NCBI GenBank assembly: GCA_964453155.1
Contig: CAYVQU010000037.1
Coordinates: forward strand, 1-36,215
Direction of reading: 5' to 3'
DNA length: 36,215 bases
DNA from: CAYVQU01 sp964453155
GTDB lineage: Bacteria; Chloroflexota; Anaerolineae; Anaerolineales; UBA11858
Position 1 is the first letter of the stretch. The number at the start of each line of letters is the position of its first letter. A program made the translations under genes and the position numbers. A model generated the notes under the pieces. It searched no databases. It had not been told where the DNA came from and saw only the letters and a list, made by a program, of their open reading frames with translations. This document shows, piece after piece, positions 24,963 to 31,620 of this stretch.

Positions 24963-27398
24963 CTAAAGTTGATATCGTCTTAAACGCAAACTATTGGTTA
25001 CGACAAAAATACTGCTAAATGCCATCGCACCCGCAGCTAACATGGGATTCAAGAATCCGGCTGCCGCGGCAGGGATCAGGATAATGTTGTAAATAAAAGC
25101 CCAGAATAAATTCTGTTTGATTGTACGCAGCGTTCGGCGGGATAAAGAGATTGCCCTGGGCACCCCGCGGAGATCGCCGCTAATGAGGGTGATGGGGGCT
25201 GCAGCCATAGCGACATCGGTCCCCGTCCCGATCGCAATCCCGACATCGGCCTGAGCTAACGCGGGGGCGTCATTGATCCCATCGCCAACCATCGCGACAA
25301 TCGCTTCACTGGATTGCAATGCTCTCACTTCATTCGCTTTATCTCCCGGTAATACTTCTGCCAGAACACTTCCAATTCCAACCTGATTGGCAATTGCAGT
25401 AGCTGTTTGGTTATTATCGCCAGTAATCATAACAACATCGAGCTCCAATTCTTTTAGCGTGTCCAATGCTTCTTGGGAACCATCTTTGAGGGTATCGGCC
25501 ACCGCTATAATTCCGGTTACAGCCCCATCGACGGCCACCAACATCGCGGTTTTTGCCTCCGATTGGAGCCGTTCCAGGTCAGTTTCCAAACCATTGAGCG
25601 GAATATCGCGCTCGGTCATCATACGTAAATTGCCAACCAACACAGCATGTCCTGCCACGGTGGCCTGCACCCCCTGGCCAACCACAGCCTGAAAATTTTC
25701 GGGCTGGTTCAACTTCAAACCCTGATTCCCGGCCTCGGCCCAGATGGCTTCACCAAGCGGATGTTCGGAACCTTGCTCAACCGAGGCGGCGAGTTGCAGG
25801 ATTTCAGATTTCGAAATTCGGCTTGCAGATTCATTTTCCGCCATCACAATATCGGTAACTGCCGGTTGACCTTTGGTGATCGTCCCCGTTTTGTCGAGAA
25901 CAACGGTGGTCAAGCGTCCGGCCCGCTCCAGCGCTTCCCCCGATTTGAGAAGGATACCCAGCTCCGCCCCTTTCCCGGTGCCGACCATTACGGCGGTGGG
26001 CGTTGCCAATCCCATCGCACACGGGCAGGCAATCACCAGGACCGCGACGGTGTTGATAAGGGCGGTGGTGAAGATTGATTGTGTAAATTGGTAATCCGTA
26101 AGGGGGATGATGAAATACCAGGTCAGGAAAGTTAGGGCTGCAATACTGATCACTGCCGGAACGAAAACCGCCGAGACTTGATCGGCCATTTTTTGGATCG
26201 GGGCTTTACTTCCTTGAGCTTCTTCGACGAGGCGAATAATTTGGGCTAATGCGGTCTCTTTGCCAACTTTGGTAGCTTCAAATTTGAGTAAACCCAACTT
26301 GTTGAGGGTCGCCCCAATCACATCGTCACCCGGCCCTTTTTCAACCGGGAGGGATTCACCGGTCAACATCGCTTCATCAATGGCTGATCGGCCTTCAATC
26401 ACAACCCCATCGACCGGGATTTTTTCCCCTGGCCGAACAATCACTACATCTCCAACGAGAACTTCTTCAACCTGAATTTCAAGCTCAGCTGAATCTCGAA
26501 CAATCCGGGCGGTTTTGGCCTGCAAGCCCATCAATTTTTTTATGGCTTCGCTGGTTCGGCCTTTGGCCCGGGCCTCCAGGAATTTCCCCACCTTAATCAG
26601 GGTAATGATCACAGCCGCCGTTTCATAGTAAACGTGACCGGGCAATAAACCCAACATGATCACAATGGAATAAAAGTAGGCCACACTCGAACCCATCGCG
26701 ATCAAGACGTCCATATTGGCTGACCGATTGCGCAAGGACTTGAAGGCTCCCACATAATACTGCCAACCTACATAAAACTGAACCGGGGTCGCCAGGGCAA
26801 ACATCAGCCAATTGGCCCAGGGTTGATGGGCCCACATCGGCAGCAAACCAAAATCGCGCGCCATCGAGAAAACAAACAAGGGCACAGTGAAAAGCAAACC
26901 CACGATCAGGTAATGACGTTGCTGGGCAATCTCAGCTGCGCGAGCTTGGGCTTCAGCGTCTTCGGTTTCTCCCGCTGAAACGATTGGTTGGAAGCCCGCA
27001 GCCACGATCGTCCGCCGCAAATCGGCCTGACTCACCATTGTAGGAATGTATTCTACGCTGGCTCGCTCGGTGCCATAGTTCACATTCGTCGAGAGCACCC
27101 CATCTAAATCTGATAGGGCTTGCGCTAAACGGCGAGCGTCATTGTCATCGCTCAACCGTTGGATGAGGATATCCGCTTCGCCAGTAGCCACGCCAAATCC
27201 AGCCCGAGAAATCCGGGCCAAGAATTGATCCAGGTCAGCCTGAACCGGATTGTATTCAACTGTAGCGCGCTCAGATGAAAGGTTAACATGCGCGGTCGAT
27301 ACGCCTGCCACTTTCTTGATATTCCGTTCAACCGCGGCGACACAATTAGCACAGGTCATACCGGTGATGGGGAGGGTTAATTGTTTGGTGTCAGTCAT
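24963..27398 (-). CDS. copA: Copper-exporting P1B-1 ATPase
   Basis: 811 residues. The N-terminal heavy-metal domain has GMTCANC (Cys16, Cys19). A second HMA-like domain (about 78-140) lacks the CxxC pair. Eight membrane helices follow, with the transport motif IACPCAMGLATP near residue 460. The phosphorylation site DKTGTIT is near residue 500, and the ATP-binding hinge GDGINDAP is near 708. The last two helices carry FIYN and MAFSSIFVVTNSLRLRR, the pattern of Cu(I)-specific P1B-1 ATPases. It pumps cytoplasmic Cu(I) out of the cell. It lies downstream of csoR and copZ and immediately upstream of the Sec-containing lipoprotein. The Shine-Dalgarno sequence is weak. Confidence 0.95.
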   Translation of the reverse strand: MTDTKQLTLPITGMTCANCVAAVERNIKKVAGVSTAHVNLSSERATVEYNPVQADLDQFLARISRAGFGVATGEADILIQRLSDDNDARRLAQALSDLDGVLSTNVNYGTERASVEYIPTMVSQADLRRTIVAAGFQPIVSAGETEDAEAQARAAEIAQQRHYLIVGLLFTVPLFVFSMARDFGLLPMWAHQPWANWLMFALATPVQFYVGWQYYVGAFKSLRNRSANMDVLIAMGSSVAYFYSIVIMLGLLPGHVYYETAAVIITLIKVGKFLEARAKGRTSEAIKKLMGLQAKTARIVRDSAELEIQVEEVLVGDVVIVRPGEKIPVDGVVIEGRSAIDEAMLTGESLPVEKGPGDDVIGATLNKLGLLKFEATKVGKETALAQIIRLVEEAQGSKAPIQKMADQVSAVFVPAVISIAALTFLTWYFIIPLTDYQFTQSIFTTALINTVAVLVIACPCAMGLATPTAVMVGTGKGAELGILLKSGEALERAGRLTTVVLDKTGTITKGQPAVTDIVMAENESASRISKSEILQLAASVEQGSEHPLGEAIWAEAGNQGLKLNQPENFQAVVGQGVQATVAGHAVLVGNLRMMTERDIPLNGLETDLERLQSEAKTAMLVAVDGAVTGIIAVADTLKDGSQEALDTLKELELDVVMITGDNNQTATAIANQVGIGSVLAEVLPGDKANEVRALQSSEAIVAMVGDGINDAPALAQADVGIAIGTGTDVAMAAAPITLISGDLRGVPRAISLSRRTLRTIKQNLFWAFIYNIILIPAAAAGFLNPMLAAGAMAFSSIFVVTNSLRLRRYQL

Positions 27399-27422
27399 TG
27401 ATTGGTCTCAAAAGCCCGAAGG

Positions 27423-27470
27423 GTCTAAAAGATCTGAGTAGTTTATTTCGACTACTCAGATCTTTTAGAC
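27423..27470. repeat. Long perfect hairpin between copZ and copA
   Basis: A 19-bp perfect stem (27423-27441 with 27452-27470) and a 10-base loop. On the minus strand it is followed by CCC-TTCG-GGC-TTTT, a small tetraloop hairpin with a short T-run. It could be a partial terminator or an mRNA-stabilising/processing element that lowers copA relative to copZ. It lies in the 92-base copZ-copA gap. Confidence 0.7.
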
Positions 27471-27490
27471 TAAGGGGACAGATTCGACGA

Positions 27491-27694
27491 TTAGGCAGCT
27501 GGAAAGTTGATCTCAGTGAGAAGGGCCTTGATGGTTTCTTCGGTCGCGGGAACATCAAAGGTGATGGTGGCTGTTTTGGATTGGGCGCTGGGCTCCACCG
27601 ATTGAACACCTTCTAAATCACTCAATTCCATTTTAATGGTGTGTTCACAGTGTCCGCAATTAATTCCGGGGATGTTATAGGTTACGGTTGTCAT
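27491..27694 (-). CDS. copZ: CopZ-like copper chaperone (HMA domain)
   Basis: 67 residues forming a single ferredoxin-like heavy-metal-associated domain. The metal site is INCGHCEHTI (CxxC). The remaining beta-alpha-beta pattern (LEGVQSVEPSAQSKTATITF) is typical. It carries Cu(I) to CopA or to CsoR. The start is set by GGAG seven bases upstream of the ATG. It lies between csoR and copA on the same strand. Confidence 0.93.
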   Translation of the reverse strand: MTTVTYNIPGINCGHCEHTIKMELSDLEGVQSVEPSAQSKTATITFDVPATEETIKALLTEINFPAA

Positions 27695-27772
27695 GAGGTT
27701 ACTCCTTTTCGGTAACTGGTTAGTTGGTTGGATGGTTTGTGGATCGTTTTGGGATGATTTATGCTGACGTGG

Positions 27773-28042
27773 CTAAACTTTGGTGGCCGCGTCGAAAATA
27801 TCTGTAATTTCTTGAAGGACGCGTTCGCGATCGGCAGGGTCATCGCCGCGTACGGCCGTAATCAGGCAAGAGTTGAGATGCTCCTCTAAAATAATTGAAC
27901 TCACTTTGTGGAGGGCGGCCTGAACCGCTTGGATTTGGCGGATAACATCGATGCAATATTTGTCATCTGCAATCATCCGTTGGATACCGCGGAGATGTCC
28001 CTCGGCATTTTTTAAGCGGTGTAACGCATCTTCATGTTTCAT
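27773..28042 (-). CDS. csoR: CsoR-family Cu(I)-sensing repressor
   Basis: About 89 residues, all helical (DUF156). The Cu(I) ligands of true CsoR proteins are present in the right order: Cys30 (DDKYCIDV), His55 and Cys59 (EEHLNSCL). The N terminus HRLKNAEGHLRGIQRMI is the conserved DNA-contacting helix. The ATG at 28042 has GGAG six bases upstream and is preferred to the TTG at 28054. Without copper it binds a GC-rich operator and represses the operon; Cu(I) releases it. A matching operator lies directly upstream, so it most likely controls itself, copZ, copA and the selenoprotein. Confidence 0.93.
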   Translation of the reverse strand: MKHEDALHRLKNAEGHLRGIQRMIADDKYCIDVIRQIQAVQAALHKVSSIILEEHLNSCLITAVRGDDPADRERVLQEITDIFDAATKV

Positions 28043-28055
28043 GTCATTCTCCAAT

Positions 28056-28073
28056 CCCCCCCCCTGGGGGGTA
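28056..28073 (-). promoter_or_regulatory. CsoR-type operator
   Basis: On the minus strand the segment reads TACCCCCC-A-GGGGGGGGG, the TA-CCCC/GGGG palindrome typical of CsoR boxes. It lies just downstream of the -10 element, overlapping or following the expected transcription start, and ends 14 bases before the csoR ATG. Binding there would block transcription. Confidence 0.8.
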
Positions 28074-28081
28074 GGGCAATC

Positions 28082-28110
28082 ATAATAACAATTTTCACCT
28101 TCTTTGTCAA
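28082..28110 (-). promoter_or_regulatory. Promoter of the csoR-copZ-copA-selenoprotein operon
   Basis: Minus strand: perfect -35 TTGACA (28110-28105), 17-base spacer, -10 TATTAT (28087-28082, five of six). The start point should fall at about 28075, next to the CsoR operator. Confidence 0.82.
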
Positions 28111-28166
28111 GTTTTCACATCAATGCCATGAAAAATGTAGCAAACACTCCCATCCAAAAAACAAAA

Positions 28167-28194
28167 CTCCCCTGAAAAACGTTTTTCAGGGGAG
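28167..28194 (-). terminator. Intrinsic terminator after the second selenoprotein gene
   Basis: A perfect 14-bp inverted repeat (CTCCCCTGAAAAAC with GTTTTTCAGGGGAG). On the minus strand it is followed by TTTTGTTTTTT. It insulates the lipoprotein gene from the copper operon promoter about 60 bases further on. Confidence 0.9.
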
Positions 28195-28214
28195 AGAAAG
28201 ATTAAATCAGAGAT

Positions 28215-28883
28215 TTACTGTAGGGCAGCTTCAAATGCTTCTCGTAATGCTTGCTCAGAGACGGTGCCAACCCATTGTTGCAGGATATTTCCATCGCCAT
28301 CCAATAAAAAGAAATGAGGCTGGTAACGAAAACCAAGTTGCGCTTTGAAGGTATCGTTGCGGGAATCATCCACATCCAAGTAAGCAAATTTCATCCGCTG
28401 ATAATATTCATCTTCTAACCCGTGCACGACGGGGGCCATTTGGCGGCAGCTCCCTCACCAGAAGGCGAATAATTCAACCAATTGAACATCGCCTGAGGCC
28501 AAAACCACTGTGGCCGGATCGGTGGCAAAAAGTTGATCCCCGTGGTTTGGTGGTCCTTGGGCTACATCCTCAGCGGGAGCTGCTTGCTCTGGTTCTTCTG
28601 ATGAACTTTCTTCAGCCACTTGGGGGGTTGCTGTGGGATTTATGGTAGCCACGATCTCTTCTTCAACATCTTGATTTGCAAGGGTTGGGGTCTGAGTGGG
28701 TGCCTCTGCAACCATGTCAAGCTCAGCATCGTCTTTTGGCTGACCCTGTGGGGTAGCTTCGCTTTCTGATCCACTACTCTCAACTGGGGGAGTGGCATTT
28801 GGTTGGCAGGCGACAAAAACCAGCATACTCACCAAAACAACCAAAAACAAAGAAATTAGATTTTTCATTGATCGTTTTCTCAT
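28215..28883 (-). CDS. Putative selenoprotein: thioredoxin-fold lipoprotein with WUGSC site
   Basis: With TGA (28457-28455) read as Sec, this is a single 222-residue protein with Sec at residue 143. Residues 1-26 are a lipoprotein signal (VFVAC, Cys26). Residues about 27-115 are a low-complexity Ser/Thr/Pro/Glu linker. Residues about 120-222 form a thioredoxin domain: VQLVELFAFW, then U-G-S-C (143-146), RQMAPVVHGLEDEY, FAYLDVDDS and YQPHFFLLDGDGNIL with the cis-Pro. Canonical thioredoxins read W-C-G-P-C here, so the TGA replaces the attacking cysteine. The frame is unbroken on both sides. The start has AGGA seven bases upstream. It lies between its own terminator and a divergent tlpA gene, next to the copper operon. 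A nonsense mutation is possible but unlikely at this exact residue in two genes. Confidence 0.86.
28419..28433 (-). promoter_or_regulatory. Candidate bacterial SECIS hairpin 2
   Basis: Minus strand: CCCGT-CGTGC-ACGGG, a 5-bp GC-rich stem with a 5-base loop carrying G at its second position. The loop begins 27 bases after the TGA, within the bacterial SECIS range. Confidence 0.55.
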
Positions 28884-28923
28884 TGGTTATTCCTTTCACT
28901 CATTTATGAGTATTTACACCAAA

Positions 28924-28952
28924 ATTCTATCATTTCCAATATTAAGCGTCAT
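28924..28952 (-). promoter_or_regulatory. Candidate promoter of the WUGSC lipoprotein
   Basis: Minus strand: ATGACG (-35, four of six) and TAGAAT (-10, five of six) with a 17-base spacer, about 40 bases upstream of the ATG. A palindrome ACTCATTTATGAGT at 28898-28911 lies in the leader and might be an operator. Confidence 0.4.
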
Positions 28953-28993
28953 GAAATCAGGATGAGAAATCCATGAATATCATTAAGACTTGC

Positions 28994-29022
28994 TTGACAC
29001 CGAAAATTTAAGACCTTACACT
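28994..29022 (+). promoter_or_regulatory. Promoter of tlpA-like gene, likely leaderless
   Basis: A perfect TTGACA (28994-28999), 17-base spacer and TACACT (29017-29022). The expected start point is at about 29028-29030, on the ATG itself, and no Shine-Dalgarno sequence is present. This fits a leaderless mRNA. Confidence 0.55.
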
Positions 29023-29029
29023 TTTTGGC

Positions 29030-29590
29030 ATGGAAATTACTATCTACCGTAAACAGATGTTGGCATCCTTCATTATCTTACTCCTAGCCGCCACCTGGAT
29101 TGGGGTAACCGCAGCATATTTTCCAAAAGGCACAAATGGCTTTATTCCGGCACCGAAAGATGGATTTTTAGCCCCGAATTTCACGCTCGAAGGGGCCGAT
29201 GGTATGACCTACCAATTGTCTGATTTTCGAGGGCAAGCAGTCTTGGTAAATGTCTGGGCAACCTGGTGTCCACCCTGTAGAGCCGAGATGCCCGCGATGC
29301 AAGCAGTGTATGATAAATACAAGGATCAAGGTTTCACGATCTTAGCAATCAACGCTACCCAACAAGATAATCGTTCAGCCGTCGACCAATTCACATTAGA
29401 GCATCAATTAACCTTCCCCATCCTTTATGATATTGATGGCAGTGCAGCCCGGGCCTACCAGGTCCATTCTTTCCCATCGTCTTTTTTCGTCGCCCCTAAT
29501 GGCATGATCACAGAAGTCGTAATTGGCGGCCCGATGGCCGAAGCGCTAATCCAGACCCGGGTTGAATCAGCCCTAAAGGGTGAACGCTAA
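29030..29590 (+). CDS. TlpA/ResA-like membrane-anchored thioredoxin (Cys form)
   Basis: 186 residues. An N-terminal membrane helix (about 10-31) is followed by an AhpC/TSA-type domain with active site WCPPC (Cys80, Cys83) and cis-Pro in HSFPSSFFVAPNG. It is a cysteine-only relative of the two Sec-containing lipoproteins on the other strand nearby. Probable role: reduction of extracytoplasmic disulfides, with electrons from a CcdA-type protein. The start lacks a Shine-Dalgarno sequence, and the promoter position suggests leaderless translation. Its stop overlaps the next start (TAATG), so it is coupled with the Lgt-like gene. Confidence 0.88.
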   Translation: MEITIYRKQMLASFIILLLAATWIGVTAAYFPKGTNGFIPAPKDGFLAPNFTLEGADGMTYQLSDFRGQAVLVNVWATWCPPCRAEMPAMQAVYDKYKDQGFTILAINATQQDNRSAVDQFTLEHQLTFPILYDIDGSAARAYQVHSFPSSFFVAPNGMITEVVIGGPMAEALIQTRVESALKGER

Positions 29591-30333
29591 TGCTACCCAT
29601 TTTACAAATCGGTCCACTGGCCATGCAGACCCCAGGTTTGATTTTGATTTTGGGACTTTGGTTAGGCCTCACATTTGCGGAGAAATTGGCACCTCGTTTC
29701 AAGGTCAGCCCCAATGATATCTATAATCTTGTTTTCAATGCCTTGATCGCTGGGGTGATTGGGGCCCGCATCCAATATGTTTTCCGGCATTTCGATATTT
29801 TTCGTGACACGCCCCTCAATCTCATTTCGTTAAACCCTGGTCTGTTAGACCCGGTTGGCGGCAGCGCAGTTGGCTTTCTAGCGGCTCTAATTTATGGCAA
29901 TCGAAAAAAACTGCCATTATGGTCAACATTAGATGCCCTCACCCCTGTTATTGCGGTTTTTGCCATAGCAGTTGGGTTAGCCAACTTTGCCTCGGGAGAC
30001 GCGTTTGGGATCGAGACTCAAGTTCCCTGGGGAATCTGGCTGTGGGGCGCAACCCGGCATCCAGTTCAGCTATACGAAACTTTAGGAGCGACCGGCATAT
30101 TGGGTCTGATTTGGATCAAAAACCGTGCGGAATCCCCAAAATCATGGGTATCAGGGAAAACTTTTCTAGTATTTTTGGCCTTGAGCGCTGGATCGCGATT
30201 GTTTTTTGAAGCTTTTCGAGGCGACAGTGCAATCCTGTTTGGCAATATTCGTACCGCACAAGTACTGGCCTGGATGATTATATTTTTGAGTTTATCAGGA
30301 ATTTATTTCCTGACTAAGCCAAAAGAGATTTAA
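29590..30333 (+). CDS. Diverged Lgt-like membrane protein
   Basis: 247 residues with about seven membrane helices. Family blocks of prolipoprotein diacylglyceryl transferase are visible: GARIQYVFRH, ANFASGDAFG, RHPVQLYETLG and SRLFFEAFRGDSAILFG. However, the HGG segment is replaced by PVGGSAVG, and the arginine before the NF motif (Arg143 in E. coli Lgt) is a glycine. Lgt transfers diacylglycerol from phosphatidylglycerol to the lipobox cysteine of prolipoproteins. This copy may be a specialised paralogue or use another lipid. Translational coupling to a thioredoxin, close to two thioredoxin lipoproteins, is suggestive but not proof of a shared role. Confidence 0.72.
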   Translation: MLPILQIGPLAMQTPGLILILGLWLGLTFAEKLAPRFKVSPNDIYNLVFNALIAGVIGARIQYVFRHFDIFRDTPLNLISLNPGLLDPVGGSAVGFLAALIYGNRKKLPLWSTLDALTPVIAVFAIAVGLANFASGDAFGIETQVPWGIWLWGATRHPVQLYETLGATGILGLIWIKNRAESPKSWVSGKTFLVFLALSAGSRLFFEAFRGDSAILFGNIRTAQVLAWMIIFLSLSGIYFLTKPKEI

Positions 30334-30366
30334 TTTAAGTTTTAGTAAATATTCAAGGAGGAAAAC

Positions 30367-30783
30367 ATGTCAGAAAAATTTGGATTCGAAGTCAATCTCA
30401 ATCAACCTTATGAGACTGCGATTGAAACCGTCACCGCGGCATTACAGGAACAAGGTTTTGGCGTTTTGACCCAAATTGATGTCAAAGCTACTCTAAAGAA
30501 AAAAATCAATGCCGATTTTCGTCCCTTCATCATTCTCGGGGCCTGCAATCCCCCTCTGGCGCACCAGGCGCTCTCTGCAGCTCCTGAAATTGGAATGCTA
30601 TTGCCTTGCAATGTGACTGTTGAGGAAACTTCTCCAGGTAATTCTTTAGTCCGGATTCTAGATCCACAAATTATGAGTCAGGTGGGAGATATGCAGTCTA
30701 ATCCAGCAGTGGTTGAGGTTGCCAATACTGCCCATGCTAAACTAAAGCGCGTCGCGGCAGCCCTCAGGACCCACTCTAGTTGA
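30367..30783 (+). CDS. DUF302-family protein
   Basis: 138 residues. The DUF302 fold is recognised by the N-terminal FEVNLNQPYETAIETVTAAL, the LGACNPPLAHQAL motif (family hallmark ACNP) and MLLPCNVTVEE. No signal peptide is seen, so it is probably cytoplasmic. The function of the family is unclear. It often occurs near redox or metal genes, and here it follows the thioredoxin/Lgt pair by 33 bases with a strong AAGGAGG ribosome site. Confidence 0.88.
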   Translation: MSEKFGFEVNLNQPYETAIETVTAALQEQGFGVLTQIDVKATLKKKINADFRPFIILGACNPPLAHQALSAAPEIGMLLPCNVTVEETSPGNSLVRILDPQIMSQVGDMQSNPAVVEVANTAHAKLKRVAAALRTHSS

Positions 30784-30914
30784 GTTGCACAGGCTATTAA
30801 AAAGCGATACAATAAATTCGAGAGTGCATTTCACATAATAAGCAGTTTTCGGAAAAATTTCGAAATTGAATGTTAGATCAAACCGAAAACTCCACGCGCT
30901 TAATGGAGGCAACT

Positions 30915-31355
30915 ATGGATTTGAAGAAACTCATTCGGGGTGTAGAATTATTTGGTGGACTTTCAGAACCCGAGTGGGATGAAATTGCTGGAATTTGCCA
31001 GGAACGACAGTTTAAAAAAGGCGAACTCTTGGCAGTAGAAGGGGAATCGGGTGATGATCTATTTATTGTTATGGAAGGAACTGTTGAGGTTCTCGTGGAA
31101 AATGAAGAGGCCGATCCCCGGGTGGTGATCAACTTGGGAACTGGACAAATCATCGGCGAGATGTCCTTGGTCGACCGAGGCCCCCGGTCTGCTTCTGTCC
31201 GCGCGATTAATTCCCCCACGATTGTTCAGGTCATCCGCCATGATGATTTTCACGAATTATGCAAGCGTAATAACCACATTGGTTACGTCGTGATGCACAA
31301 TATGGCTGCTGATCTATCCTTCAAACTACGTCATCGCCACTTGAGTGAGGCTTAA
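30915..31355 (+). CDS. Cyclic-nucleotide-binding domain protein
   Basis: About 146 residues, essentially a lone cNMP-binding beta-barrel. The phosphate-binding cassette reads IIGEMSLVDRGPRSASV, with the Glu and Arg that contact cAMP/cGMP retained. No helix-turn-helix follows, so it is not a Crp-type DNA-binding regulator. It may act through a partner. GGAGG five bases before the ATG at 30915 decides the start against upstream ATGs at 30870 and 30903. It is followed after 11 bases by a small gene. Confidence 0.85.
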   Translation: MDLKKLIRGVELFGGLSEPEWDEIAGICQERQFKKGELLAVEGESGDDLFIVMEGTVEVLVENEEADPRVVINLGTGQIIGEMSLVDRGPRSASVRAINSPTIVQVIRHDDFHELCKRNNHIGYVVMHNMAADLSFKLRHRHLSEA

Positions 31356-31366
31356 GGGAGGTAAAA

Positions 31367-31567
31367 ATGGCAGTATATAAAGTGAGTTATGTTGTCAAAG
31401 GAAGTGAGCATCCGGGCGGTATTGTCAATCTCGACTATCAGCCCCAAGTTGGGGAGAAATTTGAATTTGGTGATATCTTTTTAGAAGTGCTAGAAATTGT
31501 GGAATTAATGCCCCCCCGAGGAGATTTTTATTATATTCACGCCACCTGCAAAATCGCAGAGGCATAA
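31367..31567 (+). CDS. Small hypothetical protein (66 aa)
   Basis: 66 residues, starting MAVYKVSYVVKGSEHPGGIV, with a beta-rich pattern (KFEFGDIFLEVLEIVEL) and one late cysteine. No named family is recognised. GGGAGG six bases upstream and tight spacing to the cNMP gene support it as real. It may be a partner of the cNMP-binding protein. Confidence 0.7.
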   Translation: MAVYKVSYVVKGSEHPGGIVNLDYQPQVGEKFEFGDIFLEVLEIVELMPPRGDFYYIHATCKIAEA

Positions 31568-31575
31568 TAACAACT

Positions 31576-31604
31576 GAGACCCCCGATTTCACGGGGGTCT
31601 CTTT
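31576..31604. terminator. Bidirectional intrinsic terminator
   Basis: GAGACCCCCG (31576-31585) pairs with CGGGGGTCTC (31592-31601) around ATTTCA, followed by TTTC. It separates the convergent small gene and the hibernation factor gene. Confidence 0.88.
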
Positions 31605-31620
31605 CATTTCTTCAAAGTTT

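Noticed and set aside
25387..26094. Plus-strand open frames opposite copA
   Set aside because: Mirror frames of the copA coding sequence. All catalytic motifs are on the minus strand.
28215..28439. Separate short gene encoding the C-terminal thioredoxin part of the second lipoprotein
   Set aside because: The frame continues upstream through GSCRQ to the in-frame TGA. The ATG lies after the active site and no Shine-Dalgarno sequence precedes it.
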